NCBI GenBank assembly: GCA_947038155.1
Contig: CAMQVH010000001.1
Location: forward strand, 186,001 to 250,000
DNA: 64,000 nt
Direction of reading: 5' to 3'
DNA from: an uncultured Bacteroides sp.
Lineage (GTDB): Bacteria; Bacteroidota; Bacteroidia; Bacteroidales; Bacteroidaceae
Each line of letters opens with the position of its first letter. Position 1 is the stretch's first letter. Both the position numbers and the translations under genes were made by a program. Positions 18,946 through 27,832 of this stretch are shown here, piece by piece. The notes under the pieces were generated by a model. It worked only from the letters and a program-made list of their open reading frames with translations, did no database searches and was not told the DNA's origin.

Positions 18946-19826
18946 ATGACAATAACAGCATTAGATTTGTGCAAGGGGCATCCACAGTTTGTAGTATCAT
19001 TGACTAATCGTGACTACGTTAGGATTGCTAACAGGATATTCCTACTCGTTTGGATCTTGCAGGTACATGGATAGACCAACCATATATTAGTCAGTATCAC
19101 CCAGGATGGGCGCTAACTACATTCTTTGAACCAACTTTTGAGGTTCGTGACCGCTGTGTACTCTCTACCTCTACACGCAAGATGATTCAAAAGATATGGC
19201 CGGTGAAGTTGCCAATGATGGACCTAAAGATGCTCGCATGACTCGTGTTCTGCTTTGAGAACAATTCTGAACGTGAAGACGGACATACTTCTGGGCACAG
19301 GACTCTATTGGAATCTGCATCCCAGGTTTTTATTGTCATTATTACGACAAGAACTTTGGGCCTCAAAAGATAGAATACACTAATGATGAGATGGCTCTGC
19401 GCTTCCTTGAAGAGCATTTAGTTATGAGACCTATGGATCCTCGCAAAACGGGTTGCTCCGTTGTCGAAGGAAAAGACATTACACCAGATAAGGTAAAAGC
19501 TCTTGCAAAAGCAGCAAGTGATTGTTGGGATACTATTATCGCTCATGATCTTGATAAGTTCGCAACATCTTATATGGCTAGTTTCAATGCACAGATAGCT
19601 ATGTTCCCCTGGTATGGTAACTTCTACTTATGTTGGTCATCCAAAACTTGATAATAGCTATATCCAACAAACTGTCGATACATATAGCTCGTTGGAGAAT
19701 GTTCTTGCTTGGAAGATTTCTGGAGCAGGAGGTGGTGGTTATCTCGCGATTGTTGTCAAAGGTGCACAACAGTTCATCAACGAGCATCACGAAGCATTTG
19801 ATATACATTTCGCAGACAATAATAAC
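18946..19826 (+). pseudogene. Decayed GHMP-family sugar kinase
   Basis: Fragments in several frames align in order to one sugar kinase of the GHMP superfamily. They are an N-terminal piece from 18946, RLDLAGTWIDQPYIS after a frameshift near 19040, an in-frame TGA near 19240, another shift around 19310, GCSVVEGKDITPDKVKALA near 19455, a shift near 19615, and the ATP-binding glycine motif WKISGAGGGGYLAIV near 19720-19760. At least three frameshifts and a stop break it, so it is not functional. Related kinases act on fucose- or heptose-like sugars, often beside a nucleotidyltransferase. Its remains suggest that the locus once made a different activated sugar. Confidence 0.82.
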
Positions 19827-19837
19827 ACATTAATTAT

Positions 19838-21046
19838 ATGTTCAATTTACAGAAATTCATCGCTGATTCAGTGACTTATCGTCCAGTCAGCATGTTTGCT
19901 ACAGATATTGAGGCAAACAAGGAGACTCTTATCGCTGAGATAAAAGATAAGAAAGTGTGCGTAATTGGAGGTGCCGGTTCAATCGGTTCTAGTTTTATCA
20001 AGGCAGTTCTCCGTTTCGAACCCGCTTCAGTTGTTGTTATTGATCTCAATGAGAATGGTTTGGCTGAACTCGTTCGTGACGTACGTTCAACCGAAGGTCT
20101 TTACGTACCCGATGAGTTTCGTTGTTACACCCTCAACTTTGCAGATCCTATTTTCGAGCGCATTTTCCGTGAGGAAAAAGGCTTCGATATCGTTGCCAAC
20201 TTCTCTGCTCACAAGCATGTACGTTCAGAGAAAGACAAGTACTCTGTTCAGGCACTCATTGAAAATAACGACATCAAGGCCAAGAAACTGATGGATCTTC
20301 TTTGTGTATATCCGCCTAAGCATTTCTTCTGTGTTTCCACCGATAAGGCTGCAAATCCTGTGAACATAATGGGTGCTAGCAAGCGCATCATGGAAGACCT
20401 CGTGATGGCATATAACTTCCACTTCAAGGTCACTACCGCACGCTTTGCCAATGTTGCTTTCTCCAACGGCTCACTTCCTGACGGTTGGATCCATCGCTTC
20501 CAGAAGAAGCAACCTTTGGCAGCACCTTCAGATGTAAAACGCTACTTTGTCAGTCCTGAGGAGTCAGGTCAGATTTGTATGCTCGCTTGTATCCTCGGTA
20601 ATAGTGGCGAGGTGTTCTTTCCAAAGTTGGGCGAAGACCAGATGCTCACTTTTTCAGCTATCTGCGATGACTTCGTGAAGGCAGAAGGCTTCACCAAGGT
20701 AGAGTGCAAGAATGATCTTGAGGCTAAGCAGTATGCAGCTCAGATGTCGTATGAGTCTGACACTTATCCTGTTGTTTACTTCAAGAGCGATACTACCGGT
20801 GAAAAGGCATACGAGGAGTTCTATGTACTTGGTGAGAAGGTTGATATGGAGCGCTTCATGAGTCTTGGTGTAGTTTGCGAAAGTACCCGTCGACCAATGA
20901 ATGAGGTGAACGCTTTCTTTGGCGAACTCGAGGGCATTTTCCAGAACGAAGACTTCACCAAGACAGACGTTGTAGAATCCATTAAAAAGTTTATCCCTAA
21001 CTTCGAGCATGAGGAGAAGGGAAAGAATCTTGATCAGAAAATGTAA
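19838..21046 (+). CDS. NDP-GlcNAc 4,6-dehydratase, LegB type
   Basis: A 402-residue extended SDR enzyme. The dinucleotide-binding loop KVCVIGGAGSIGSSF is at about residues 33-47; STDKAANPVNIMGASKRI near 168 carries the catalytic Lys in the family's Met-x-x-x-Lys form. It belongs to the branch found with nonulosonic-acid genes, where LegB removes water from NDP-GlcNAc to give the 4-keto-6-deoxy sugar. It heads a run of seven genes that together form a legionaminic-acid-type pathway. It starts 12 bases after the end of the kinase remnant. Whether the nucleotide is UDP or GDP cannot be seen. Base composition is richer in G and C than the flanking genes. Confidence 0.85.
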   Translation: MFNLQKFIADSVTYRPVSMFATDIEANKETLIAEIKDKKVCVIGGAGSIGSSFIKAVLRFEPASVVVIDLNENGLAELVRDVRSTEGLYVPDEFRCYTLNFADPIFERIFREEKGFDIVANFSAHKHVRSEKDKYSVQALIENNDIKAKKLMDLLCVYPPKHFFCVSTDKAANPVNIMGASKRIMEDLVMAYNFHFKVTTARFANVAFSNGSLPDGWIHRFQKKQPLAAPSDVKRYFVSPEESGQICMLACILGNSGEVFFPKLGEDQMLTFSAICDDFVKAEGFTKVECKNDLEAKQYAAQMSYESDTYPVVYFKSDTTGEKAYEEFYVLGEKVDMERFMSLGVVCESTRRPMNEVNAFFGELEGIFQNEDFTKTDVVESIKKFIPNFEHEEKGKNLDQKM

Positions 21047-21102
21047 TTCACGGATAATTCGTGGGTATTTTACGATAATTTGTGCTTTAAAGAAACAAGA
21101 TC

Positions 21103-22317
21103 ATGGCAGATTTTAAATCCACTATAGACTTTATCAAGTCCGTTTATGGCAACAAGGAGTTCACTCCTCTTGCTGTTCCTGTATTCGCAGGCAATGAAAA
21201 AGCATATCTCAACGAGTGCATTGACACCACCTTCGTTTCGTCGGTAGGTAAGTTCGTCGATCGCTTTGAGGAAGATATGGCTAAATATACAGGCGCAAAG
21301 CGTGCCGTAGTGTGCGTGAGTGGAACCAACGCCCTCCACATGTCGCTCCTGCTCACAGGTGTGAAGAAGGACGATGAGGTGCTCACTCAGGCTCTCACCT
21401 TCATCGCCACTTGTAACGCCCTTTCATACATTGGTGCACATCCTGTGTTCCTTGATGTTGATAAGAGCACTATGGGCCTTTCGCCTGATGCTATGAAGGA
21501 GTGGTTGCAGGCAAATGCAGAGATTCGTAAGAACACTCGCATCGCAGAACTCCCAGAGTCACAGGACTTCGCTTTCCGTGAGGACGAGCTCGCTTGCTAC
21601 AACAAGTACACCGGTTGTCGCATCAAGGCTTGCGTACCTATGCACACCTTCGGTCATGTTGTTCGTATCGAGGAGATTGCAGCTCTTTGTAAGGAGTGGC
21701 ACATCGAACTCGTTGAGGATGCGGCTGAGTCTATAGGCTCAACCTACAAGGGTCAGCACACCGGTACCTTTGGACGTATTGGAGCAATTTCTTTCAATGG
21801 CAACAAGACCATCACCACTGGTGGGGGCGGTATGATGCTTTTCATGGACGAAGAGCTCGGGGCCTACGCAAAACACATCACCACTCAGGCCAAGATTCCT
21901 CATTGTTGGGAGTTCCGTCACGACCACATCGGTTTCAACTACCGTATGCCTAATATCAATGCAGCCCTTGGTTGCGCTCAGTTGGAGAACCTCGACAAAT
22001 ATGTAGCTAGCAAGCGCAAGGTAGCTACTGAATACATCGAGCACTTTAAGAACGTAGATGGCATCGACTTCTTCGCAGAACCTGAGAATACCTTCTCTAA
22101 CTACTGGCTATCAGCCGTGGTGCTCAAGGATAAGGAGTTTCAGCTCGACTTCCTACAGCAGACCAACGACAATGGTGTCATGACCCGTCCTATCTGGGAG
22201 CTCATGAACCGTTTACCTATGTTCGAGAACTGCCAGAACGATGGTCTCAAGAATACCATCTACTTCGCTGATCGTGTAGTAAATATCCCTTCTAGCGTAC
22301 GTCTTGAAGATCTCTAA
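21103..22317 (+). CDS. PLP-dependent sugar aminotransferase, LegC type
   Basis: A 404-residue aminotransferase of the DegT/DnrJ/EryC1/StrS family. The PLP Lys is in SFNGNKTITTGGGGM (about residue 240); VEDAAESIGSTYKG holds the Asp that contacts the pyridine ring. It matches the LegC subgroup, which turns the 4-keto sugar made by LegB into the 4-amino-4,6-dideoxy sugar. It lies 56 bases after the dehydratase gene and has the same high GC content (about 57 percent in the stretch 21541-21600), pointing to shared foreign origin. Confidence 0.88.
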   Translation: MADFKSTIDFIKSVYGNKEFTPLAVPVFAGNEKAYLNECIDTTFVSSVGKFVDRFEEDMAKYTGAKRAVVCVSGTNALHMSLLLTGVKKDDEVLTQALTFIATCNALSYIGAHPVFLDVDKSTMGLSPDAMKEWLQANAEIRKNTRIAELPESQDFAFREDELACYNKYTGCRIKACVPMHTFGHVVRIEEIAALCKEWHIELVEDAAESIGSTYKGQHTGTFGRIGAISFNGNKTITTGGGGMMLFMDEELGAYAKHITTQAKIPHCWEFRHDHIGFNYRMPNINAALGCAQLENLDKYVASKRKVATEYIEHFKNVDGIDFFAEPENTFSNYWLSAVVLKDKEFQLDFLQQTNDNGVMTRPIWELMNRLPMFENCQNDGLKNTIYFADRVVNIPSSVRLEDL

Positions 22318-22341
22318 ACCAACATAGTACATCCCACCACT

Positions 22342-22748
22342 ATGAAAATTGATAAGATTGAGCATATGGGTATTGGCGTAAGGAGCATCGAGGAGTCGCT
22401 GGCTTTCTACGAAGGTGTTTTGGGCTTCAAGTGCTACAATCTTGAAGAGGTAGTCGACCAGTAGGTGCGTACCGCATTTCTGAAGGTTGGCGATGTGAAG
22501 ATAGAACAGTTTGAACCCACATATCCGAAGACTGCACGATAGCAAAGTTCTTGGACACCAAGGGCCCGGGGGCACTTCATATCGCATACGCCATTGAAAA
22601 AGGAGTGGTCAAGGCTTTGTAACAATGCGAAGAATCTGGCATTCGTTTAATCGATAAAAGTCCCCATAAGGGTGCCGAAGGCCTGCAGATAGCTTTCTTA
22701 CATCCAAAAAGTTCTGGTGGTGTATTAACTGAATTGTGTGAATCATAA
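22342..22748 (+). pseudogene. Decayed methylmalonyl-CoA epimerase-like VOC protein
   Basis: Reading from ATG 22342 gives KIDKIEHMGIGVRSIEESLA and then FYEGVLGFKCYNLEE, clearly the vicinal-oxygen-chelate fold of methylmalonyl-CoA epimerase. An in-frame TAG follows at the codon after VDQ, then VRTAFLKVGDVKIE, another stop and a frameshift. The tail GIRLIDKSPHKGAEGLQIAF and LTELCES matches the family C-terminus. With two or more stops and a frame change it is non-functional. Such VOC proteins are occasional passengers in surface-polysaccharide loci; the original role here is unknown. Confidence 0.85.
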
Positions 22749-22757
22749 ATTCTTATA

Positions 22758-23408
22758 ATGAATATGGAAAAGCTTGTTTTAGTAGGTGGTGGTCCATTTG
22801 CAAAGTGCACCATCAATTACATAGAAGACGAAGAGAAGTACGAGATCGTAGGTTATACCGACCTTGAAGACAATGGCGACATCCTTGGCTACAAGTATCT
22901 CGGCAAGGACGAGGAAGTGCTGTCTAAGCTCTTTGCAGAAGGTGTAAAATATGCCGTAGTAGGAGCAGGCAATCACCTCAACGACTGCACTATCAAAGAG
23001 AAGATCACTAACAAAGTTAAGTCTTACGGTTTCATCCTTCCTGTTATCAATGGCAAGTACTCTGTGGTTCAGAGAGGTGCTATCGTTGAGGAAGGTGTTA
23101 TCCTACGCAATGGTGCCATCATTCAGGCAGGTGCTGTGGTAAAGGCACATGCTATGATCGGTGATCGTGTGCTCGTTTGTCACGATACTGTAGTTGACGA
23201 GTACGTACACATCGTAGCCGGTTCCAACATCGGACGTGACTGCTACATCGGCAAAGGTACACTCATCGGCAATAGCAGTACCGTCCTCAATGGCGTACAA
23301 ATTACTAATAACGTGCTCATTGGCGCAAAGAGTCTTGTAAACAGAAATTGTACAGAGGCAGGGCGCACTTATTTCGGTAGTCCTGCTAAATTAGTAGAAA
23401 AGAAATAA
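22758..23408 (+). CDS. Sugar O/N-acetyltransferase, NeuD/PglD/LegH type
   Basis: A 216-residue protein with an N-terminal Rossmann-like PglD domain (KLVLVGGGPFAKCTINYI) followed by left-handed beta-helix hexapeptide repeats from about residue 90 (VIRNGA-type turns, GAVVKAHAMIGDRVLV, GSNIGRDCYIGKGTLIGN). This is the NeuD/PglD acetyltransferase family. In the nonulosonate pathway it would add acetyl from acetyl-CoA to the 4-amino group made by LegC, hence LegH-like. Its stop codon overlaps the start of the next gene by one base (TAATG). A second ATG six bases downstream (22764) is also possible. Confidence 0.85.
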   Translation: MNMEKLVLVGGGPFAKCTINYIEDEEKYEIVGYTDLEDNGDILGYKYLGKDEEVLSKLFAEGVKYAVVGAGNHLNDCTIKEKITNKVKSYGFILPVINGKYSVVQRGAIVEEGVILRNGAIIQAGAVVKAHAMIGDRVLVCHDTVVDEYVHIVAGSNIGRDCYIGKGTLIGNSSTVLNGVQITNNVLIGAKSLVNRNCTEAGRTYFGSPAKLVEKK

Positions 23409-24418
23409 TGGATAAGGTGTATTTGATTGGTGAGGTAGGTCCTAACCACAATGGTAGTGTAGAAACTGCACTTACTATGATTGAAAAAATGGCAGAAGCC
23501 GGTGTCGATTGCGTTAAGTTTCAGATGACTGACCCCTATCTGCTCTATAGTGATGATTCTTTCAAGGCTTCTTATCAGAAGAAGAATGACAAAGCAAAGG
23601 GTGCTCGCGAAATGTCCCTGAGCTACCAGCTCAAGCGTGAGGCACACATCCCTCTATTCGAGAAGTGTAAAGAGTGTGGGGTGGATTATGTATGTTCGGC
23701 ATTCGACCTCGAAAGTCTGCTCTATCTCGATGAGCATTTCGACATGCCTTACTACAAGATTGCATCGGGTGAAATTTTCTCTCTCGATATGATTGACTAC
23801 ATCAGTGAGCGGAATAAGCCTATCATTCTCTCTACTGGTATGGCTACATACGAGGAGGTTGAGAAGGCACTTGCATTGCTCAATCGTCACTCGCAGAAGG
23901 ACATTACCGTTCTGCATTGCATCTCCAACTATCCTGCCAAGTACGAGGAAGTCAACCTTCGCAATATGCTCACTCTTGGGGAGAAGTTCGGTTGCAAGGT
24001 CGGTTTCTCAGATCATACCGTAGGCAACGAGTGTGCTATTGCAGCTGCAGCCATGGGTGCTACTATGATTGAGAAGCACGTCACCCTTGATAAGAATGCC
24101 AATGGACCCGACCACAAGGCATCTATCGACATCCCTGAGCTCACCTCTCTGATATCGGCTGTTCGTCACGTTGAGATGGCTTTGGGCAGCTTCGAACGTC
24201 AGTTCAGCGAGAGCCAGCGTGAGATCAGCCGTGTGGCGCGCAAGAGCCTTATCACCAAGCACCCGATGAAGACTGGTGACATCATTACCAAAGAGGATTT
24301 CTGCTTCAAGCGTCCCGGTATCGGATTCTTGCCTATCGAGCAGGATCAGGTTATCGGTCATCGCCTGTTGGTAGATATTGAGGCAGATCGTGTTATTCGC
24401 AAGGAATTCATAGACTAA
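23408..24418 (+). CDS. Nonulosonic acid synthase, LegI/NeuB type
   Basis: A 336-residue NeuB-family synthase that condenses a 6-carbon amino sugar with phosphoenolpyruvate to form a 9-carbon nonulosonic acid. The barrel begins VYLIGEVGPNHNGSVETAL, with metal- and PEP-binding residues in VDCVKFQMTDP and GFSDHTVGNECAIAAAAMGA. The C-terminal SAF (antifreeze-like) domain starts near residue 280 (RKSLITKHPMKTGDIITKED). The preceding dehydratase and aminotransferase genes favour legionaminic acid over sialic acid as product. It is translationally coupled to the acetyltransferase gene. Confidence 0.93.
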   Translation: MDKVYLIGEVGPNHNGSVETALTMIEKMAEAGVDCVKFQMTDPYLLYSDDSFKASYQKKNDKAKGAREMSLSYQLKREAHIPLFEKCKECGVDYVCSAFDLESLLYLDEHFDMPYYKIASGEIFSLDMIDYISERNKPIILSTGMATYEEVEKALALLNRHSQKDITVLHCISNYPAKYEEVNLRNMLTLGEKFGCKVGFSDHTVGNECAIAAAAMGATMIEKHVTLDKNANGPDHKASIDIPELTSLISAVRHVEMALGSFERQFSESQREISRVARKSLITKHPMKTGDIITKEDFCFKRPGIGFLPIEQDQVIGHRLLVDIEADRVIRKEFID

Positions 24419-24419
24419 G

Positions 24420-25517
24420 ATGAAAATAGGATTTTTAACAGGAGCACGCTCTGAATATGGTGTTATGCGTCAGCTCATCCAGCGCGTCTCTGAGGACTCT
24501 TTCTTTACTTTGGTTATCTATGCCACAGGTATGCACTTTCAGCAGAAGTATGGTCTAACCATCAACGAGCTGAAAGCTGATAACTTTGGGCTCATCGTAG
24601 AGATGCCTTGCTATACCGAGAAGCAGCGAGATAAGAAAGATGATTTCGTAGCACTCATTGATGTTATTTCTGCAGGTCTCATATCTAATCGTCCTGACAT
24701 TCTCTATCTCATTGGCGACCGTCTAGAGGCATACGCAGGTGCTTTGGCTGCTCATTTCTTGCGCATACCTGTAGCACACTTTGCCGGAGGTCAGATCACC
24801 AAGGGGGCTGTTGACAATATCTACCGCTACAACATTTCCAATTTCTCATCTGTTCACTTCGTTACCAATAAGTATGCGTATGAGCGACTTCAGCAGATAC
24901 CTATCATAGAGAACGACACCATTCATCTCGTAGGCTCATCGGCTGTGGATAATATCGTCAACTACCTCAAGACCCCACGCGACTTGACCGACCTCGATCC
25001 TCGTCTCGAAAGGGACTCGTTTGCTTTGATGACTTACCACTCTCAGACCGTAGGCTCGTTCGATATTCCCGCTGCTATGGAACTTTCTATCCGCACGATC
25101 ATCGAGAAGGACAAGCGCATATTGATCACTTATCCAAACAATGACGATGGTTCAGAGGTTATCCTCGATGTTATCAACCGATGGAGCAGTAACGAGAATG
25201 TCATTGTCATTCCTAATTTGGGAGTAAAGAACTATCATGCTGCCATCGATAATTGTCTCTTCGTTATCGGTAACTCTAGCAGTGGCGTGATTGAGGTGCC
25301 TTATTTCGACAAGTTCACCGTCAATGTAGGCCAGCGCCAGAGTGGACGCAATGCTCCCAAGTCGGTTATCAATACAGAATCCGACATCGAACTTCTGCAA
25401 TCTACTATCTGTGATATTATTGATGGCAAGCTATCGGTTCCCGAGCAAGAATACATCTATGGGCGAGGCCAAAGCATTGCCGAGATTATTCGCGTCCTCA
25501 AATCCATCAAATTCTAA
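24420..25517 (+). CDS. Hydrolysing NDP-sugar 2-epimerase, LegG/NeuC type
   Basis: A 365-residue GT-B-fold enzyme of the UDP-GlcNAc 2-epimerase family, hydrolysing type. KIGFLTGARSEYGVMRQLI is the family start; LIGDRLEAYAGALAA and HFAGGQITKGAVDN hold the conserved acidic and His residues; VIGNSSSGVIEVP is the C-terminal nucleotide-binding loop. In this pathway LegG removes the nucleotide and inverts C2 to give 2,4-diacetamido-2,4,6-trideoxymannose for the synthase. Finding a NeuC-like enzyme rather than a PseG-like one distinguishes the legionaminic route from the pseudaminic route. Confidence 0.92.
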   Translation: MKIGFLTGARSEYGVMRQLIQRVSEDSFFTLVIYATGMHFQQKYGLTINELKADNFGLIVEMPCYTEKQRDKKDDFVALIDVISAGLISNRPDILYLIGDRLEAYAGALAAHFLRIPVAHFAGGQITKGAVDNIYRYNISNFSSVHFVTNKYAYERLQQIPIIENDTIHLVGSSAVDNIVNYLKTPRDLTDLDPRLERDSFALMTYHSQTVGSFDIPAAMELSIRTIIEKDKRILITYPNNDDGSEVILDVINRWSSNENVIVIPNLGVKNYHAAIDNCLFVIGNSSSGVIEVPYFDKFTVNVGQRQSGRNAPKSVINTESDIELLQSTICDIIDGKLSVPEQEYIYGRGQSIAEIIRVLKSIKF

Positions 25518-25538
25518 ATTATTCCGAAGTATTGGTGT

Positions 25539-26246
25539 ATGGAAATCAATATAAATGAGGTACTGTTTGTCATACCAGCAAGAGGGGGTAGTAAGCGTTT
25601 ACCTAAGAAGAACATCAAACCTCTTGCAGGCAAACCACTTATTTGTTATAGTCTGGATATTGCTCGTCAGCTGACTGATGATGGTAACATCTGCATATCT
25701 ACCGATAGCGATGACATCATCTCTGTAGTGAGTGATTGTGGCTATCATGTCCCTTTTAAGCGTCCCGATGAACTGGCATCCGATACAGCTACTACCAACG
25801 ATGTATTGGTTCATGCTGTCAATTATTACAAGCAACTGGGTATGGACTACAAGTATCTGGTGCTTCTTCAGGTCACCTCACCTCTTCGTCGTAAGGAGGA
25901 CATCACCAATGTCCTCTCCTTGATTGATGATACGTGCGACATGGTAGTGTCTGTTCGCAAGTCTCATGCAGCATCCGTTATGTGCCATGAGAATGAGAAT
26001 GGTTTCCTTACACCTACACTCAAGAAGAACTATGGTCGTTGTCAGGACTTCAAGGGTGAATACTTCGAGTTCAATGGCTCCATTTATGCCATGAAGGTTA
26101 CATCGCTACTCGAAAAAGGTATGGGTGCTTTTAAACGCAAGAAGTATGTCATGCCCGACCTCCTTTCCACTGATATTGATACCGAGGAGGATTTCATTGA
26201 GGCAGAAGCCAAACTTTACTATCTACAACTTACAAAACAACTCTAA
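25539..26246 (+). CDS. CMP-nonulosonate synthetase, LegF/NeuA type
   Basis: A 235-residue cytidylyltransferase. The nucleotide-binding motif FVIPARGGSKRLPKKNIKPL is at residues about 10-29, and the metal and substrate loops (LLQVTSPLRRKEDI, YFEFNGSIYAMK) follow in the usual order. It activates the nonulosonic acid with CTP to give the CMP-sugar used by a transferase. It starts 21 bases after the 2-epimerase gene. Together with the preceding genes it completes the path from NDP-GlcNAc to a CMP-linked legionaminic-type acid. Confidence 0.92.
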   Translation: MEININEVLFVIPARGGSKRLPKKNIKPLAGKPLICYSLDIARQLTDDGNICISTDSDDIISVVSDCGYHVPFKRPDELASDTATTNDVLVHAVNYYKQLGMDYKYLVLLQVTSPLRRKEDITNVLSLIDDTCDMVVSVRKSHAASVMCHENENGFLTPTLKKNYGRCQDFKGEYFEFNGSIYAMKVTSLLEKGMGAFKRKKYVMPDLLSTDIDTEEDFIEAEAKLYYLQLTKQL

Positions 26247-26251
26247 GGAAT

Positions 26252-27292
26252 ATGACTTTTGAATCCCATTGCATAAACAGCAGCCTTACCATCAAGGATG
26301 CTCTTATTGCTCTCAACAATCTGAGGAATGCAACACTTACCCTCTTCGTATTAAACGACAACGCACAAATCATTGGAACGCTTACCGATGGTGATATCCG
26401 TCGCGCTTTGGTCAACGGTCATGGTCTTGACTGTACGCTCGACAAGGTGATGCATCGTGACTACAAGTTCATCCGTCAAAAGGAGTTTACCGTAGCAAAC
26501 TTGCGCTCATTCCGCGATCGTCGCATCATTTTCATCCCAATTCTCGATGGCGAGAATCATGTGGTGGATGTGGTCAATCTCCAGAAGTTTAAGTCGAAAC
26601 TTCCCATCGATGCCGTCCTGATGGCAGGTGGCAAGGGAGAGCGCCTTCGTCCGCTTACTGAGAAGACACCAAAGCCTCTTCTCGAAGTAGGAGGTAAGTG
26701 CATCATTGACCATAATGTTGATCGCCTCATTTCCTATGGAGTGGAGCACGTCAATGTAACTGTCAACTACCTTGGTGAACAGATAGAGGAACATTTTGAT
26801 ACTCCTCGCGACGGCGTACAGGTTCGCACTTTCCGTGAACCAAAGTTCTTGGGTACTATCGGTAGCATCAAGTTTGTAGATATCTTCTACAACGATACCA
26901 TCCTTGTGATGAACTCCGACCTCTTCACCAACATTGACTATGAGGATTTCTTCTTGCATTTCCAAATACATGATGCAGAGATGTCGGTAGCAGCAGTTCC
27001 TTACAACATCAGCATCGAACTCGGTATCCTCGATCTCGATGGCCACAACATTAAGGGACTTATCGAGAAACCCAAGTATAACTACTATGCCAATGCAGGC
27101 ATCTACTTGATCAAGAAACGCGCTCTTGCTGAGATTCCAGAAGATACTTTCTTCCATGCCACTCACCTTGTAGAGAAGCTCATTGCCCAGGGTAAGAAAG
27201 TCATCCGCTATCCTCTCAATGGCACATGGATAGACATTGGCACGTACCAGGAGTATGAGAGAGCAAAGGAATTAGTGAAACATTTGAAGTAA
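26252..27292 (+). CDS. CBS-domain nucleotidyltransferase, PtmE-like
   Basis: A 346-residue protein with two modules. Residues about 1-115 form a CBS pair (LFVLNDNAQIIGTLTDGDIRRAL and RRIIFIPILDGENHVVDVV regions). Residues about 120-346 are a sugar-1-phosphate nucleotidyltransferase with VLMAGGKGERLRPLTEKTPKP as the nucleotide-binding loop and GTWIDIGTYQEYERA near the end. The same architecture occurs in PtmE of Campylobacter, which makes GDP-GlcN-type precursors for legionaminic acid. Its place at the end of the leg cluster suggests that it makes the activated sugar entering the pathway here too, perhaps GDP-linked. It may instead make a separate sugar nucleotide. Confidence 0.85.
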   Translation: MTFESHCINSSLTIKDALIALNNLRNATLTLFVLNDNAQIIGTLTDGDIRRALVNGHGLDCTLDKVMHRDYKFIRQKEFTVANLRSFRDRRIIFIPILDGENHVVDVVNLQKFKSKLPIDAVLMAGGKGERLRPLTEKTPKPLLEVGGKCIIDHNVDRLISYGVEHVNVTVNYLGEQIEEHFDTPRDGVQVRTFREPKFLGTIGSIKFVDIFYNDTILVMNSDLFTNIDYEDFFLHFQIHDAEMSVAAVPYNISIELGILDLDGHNIKGLIEKPKYNYYANAGIYLIKKRALAEIPEDTFFHATHLVEKLIAQGKKVIRYPLNGTWIDIGTYQEYERAKELVKHLK

Positions 27293-27298
27293 TGAGCA

Positions 27299-27832
27299 AT
27301 GGAAAATAGAATATTCAAGAAATTAATTCACTCTTCCTATATGCAAGGATTGAGGCAGTATTGGTGGAATCTGTTTGTTAATGGATTTCTGATGTCTTAT
27401 CTTGTTCCAGTTGGTTTTCGTCGCTTCATACTCAACTTCATGGGTGCGAAGATCAAGGGAGCATTACATGGACATAGCGCCATACTGACAACCAAACTAC
27501 AATTGGCAGAAGGTAGTTTCATCAACCGCAATTGTTTTATTGACAATAATGCGATGATAACCATCGGAAGGAACTGTTCTGTCGGATATAAAGTAACATT
27601 CATAACTGCCAATCATTCAATGGAATACTGTGATAAACGGGGAGGTGAAAACCAGCCCTCACCGATTGATATTCATGATGGCTGTTGGATAGGAGCCAAT
27701 AGTACTATACTTCCTGGGACTATCATCGAGAAAGGATGCGTGATTGCTGCTGGAAGTGTGGTAAAAGGAACATGTAAGACGAATAGATTATACGCTGGAG
27801 TGCCAGCAAAGGAAATAAGACAATTAGACTAA
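27299..27832 (+). CDS. Hexapeptide-repeat acetyltransferase (WcaF/Maa-like)
   Basis: A 177-residue acyltransferase. An N-terminal membrane-associated helix region (NLFVNGFLMSYLVPVGFRRFIL) precedes a left-handed beta-helix with repeats such as GSFINRNCFIDNNAMITIG and DGCWIGANSTILPGTIIEKG, and the active His lies in TANHSMEY. It belongs to the group that O-acetylates sugars of capsules and colanic acid. Its base composition is already lower in GC than the leg genes. Its stop overlaps the start of the polymerase gene by one base, so translation is probably coupled. Confidence 0.82.
   Translation: MENRIFKKLIHSSYMQGLRQYWWNLFVNGFLMSYLVPVGFRRFILNFMGAKIKGALHGHSAILTTKLQLAEGSFINRNCFIDNNAMITIGRNCSVGYKVTFITANHSMEYCDKRGGENQPSPIDIHDGCWIGANSTILPGTIIEKGCVIAAGSVVKGTCKTNRLYAGVPAKEIRQLD

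Noticed and set aside
22342-22748. Amber-codon read-through or recoded (pyrrolysine-like) VOC protein
   Set aside because: A second stop and a frame change follow, so ordinary decay is the simpler explanation.
19838-27292. Pseudaminic acid or Neu5Ac pathway
   Set aside because: A NeuC-type epimerase replaces PseG, which argues against pseudaminic acid. The dehydratase and aminotransferase genes argue against simple Neu5Ac.
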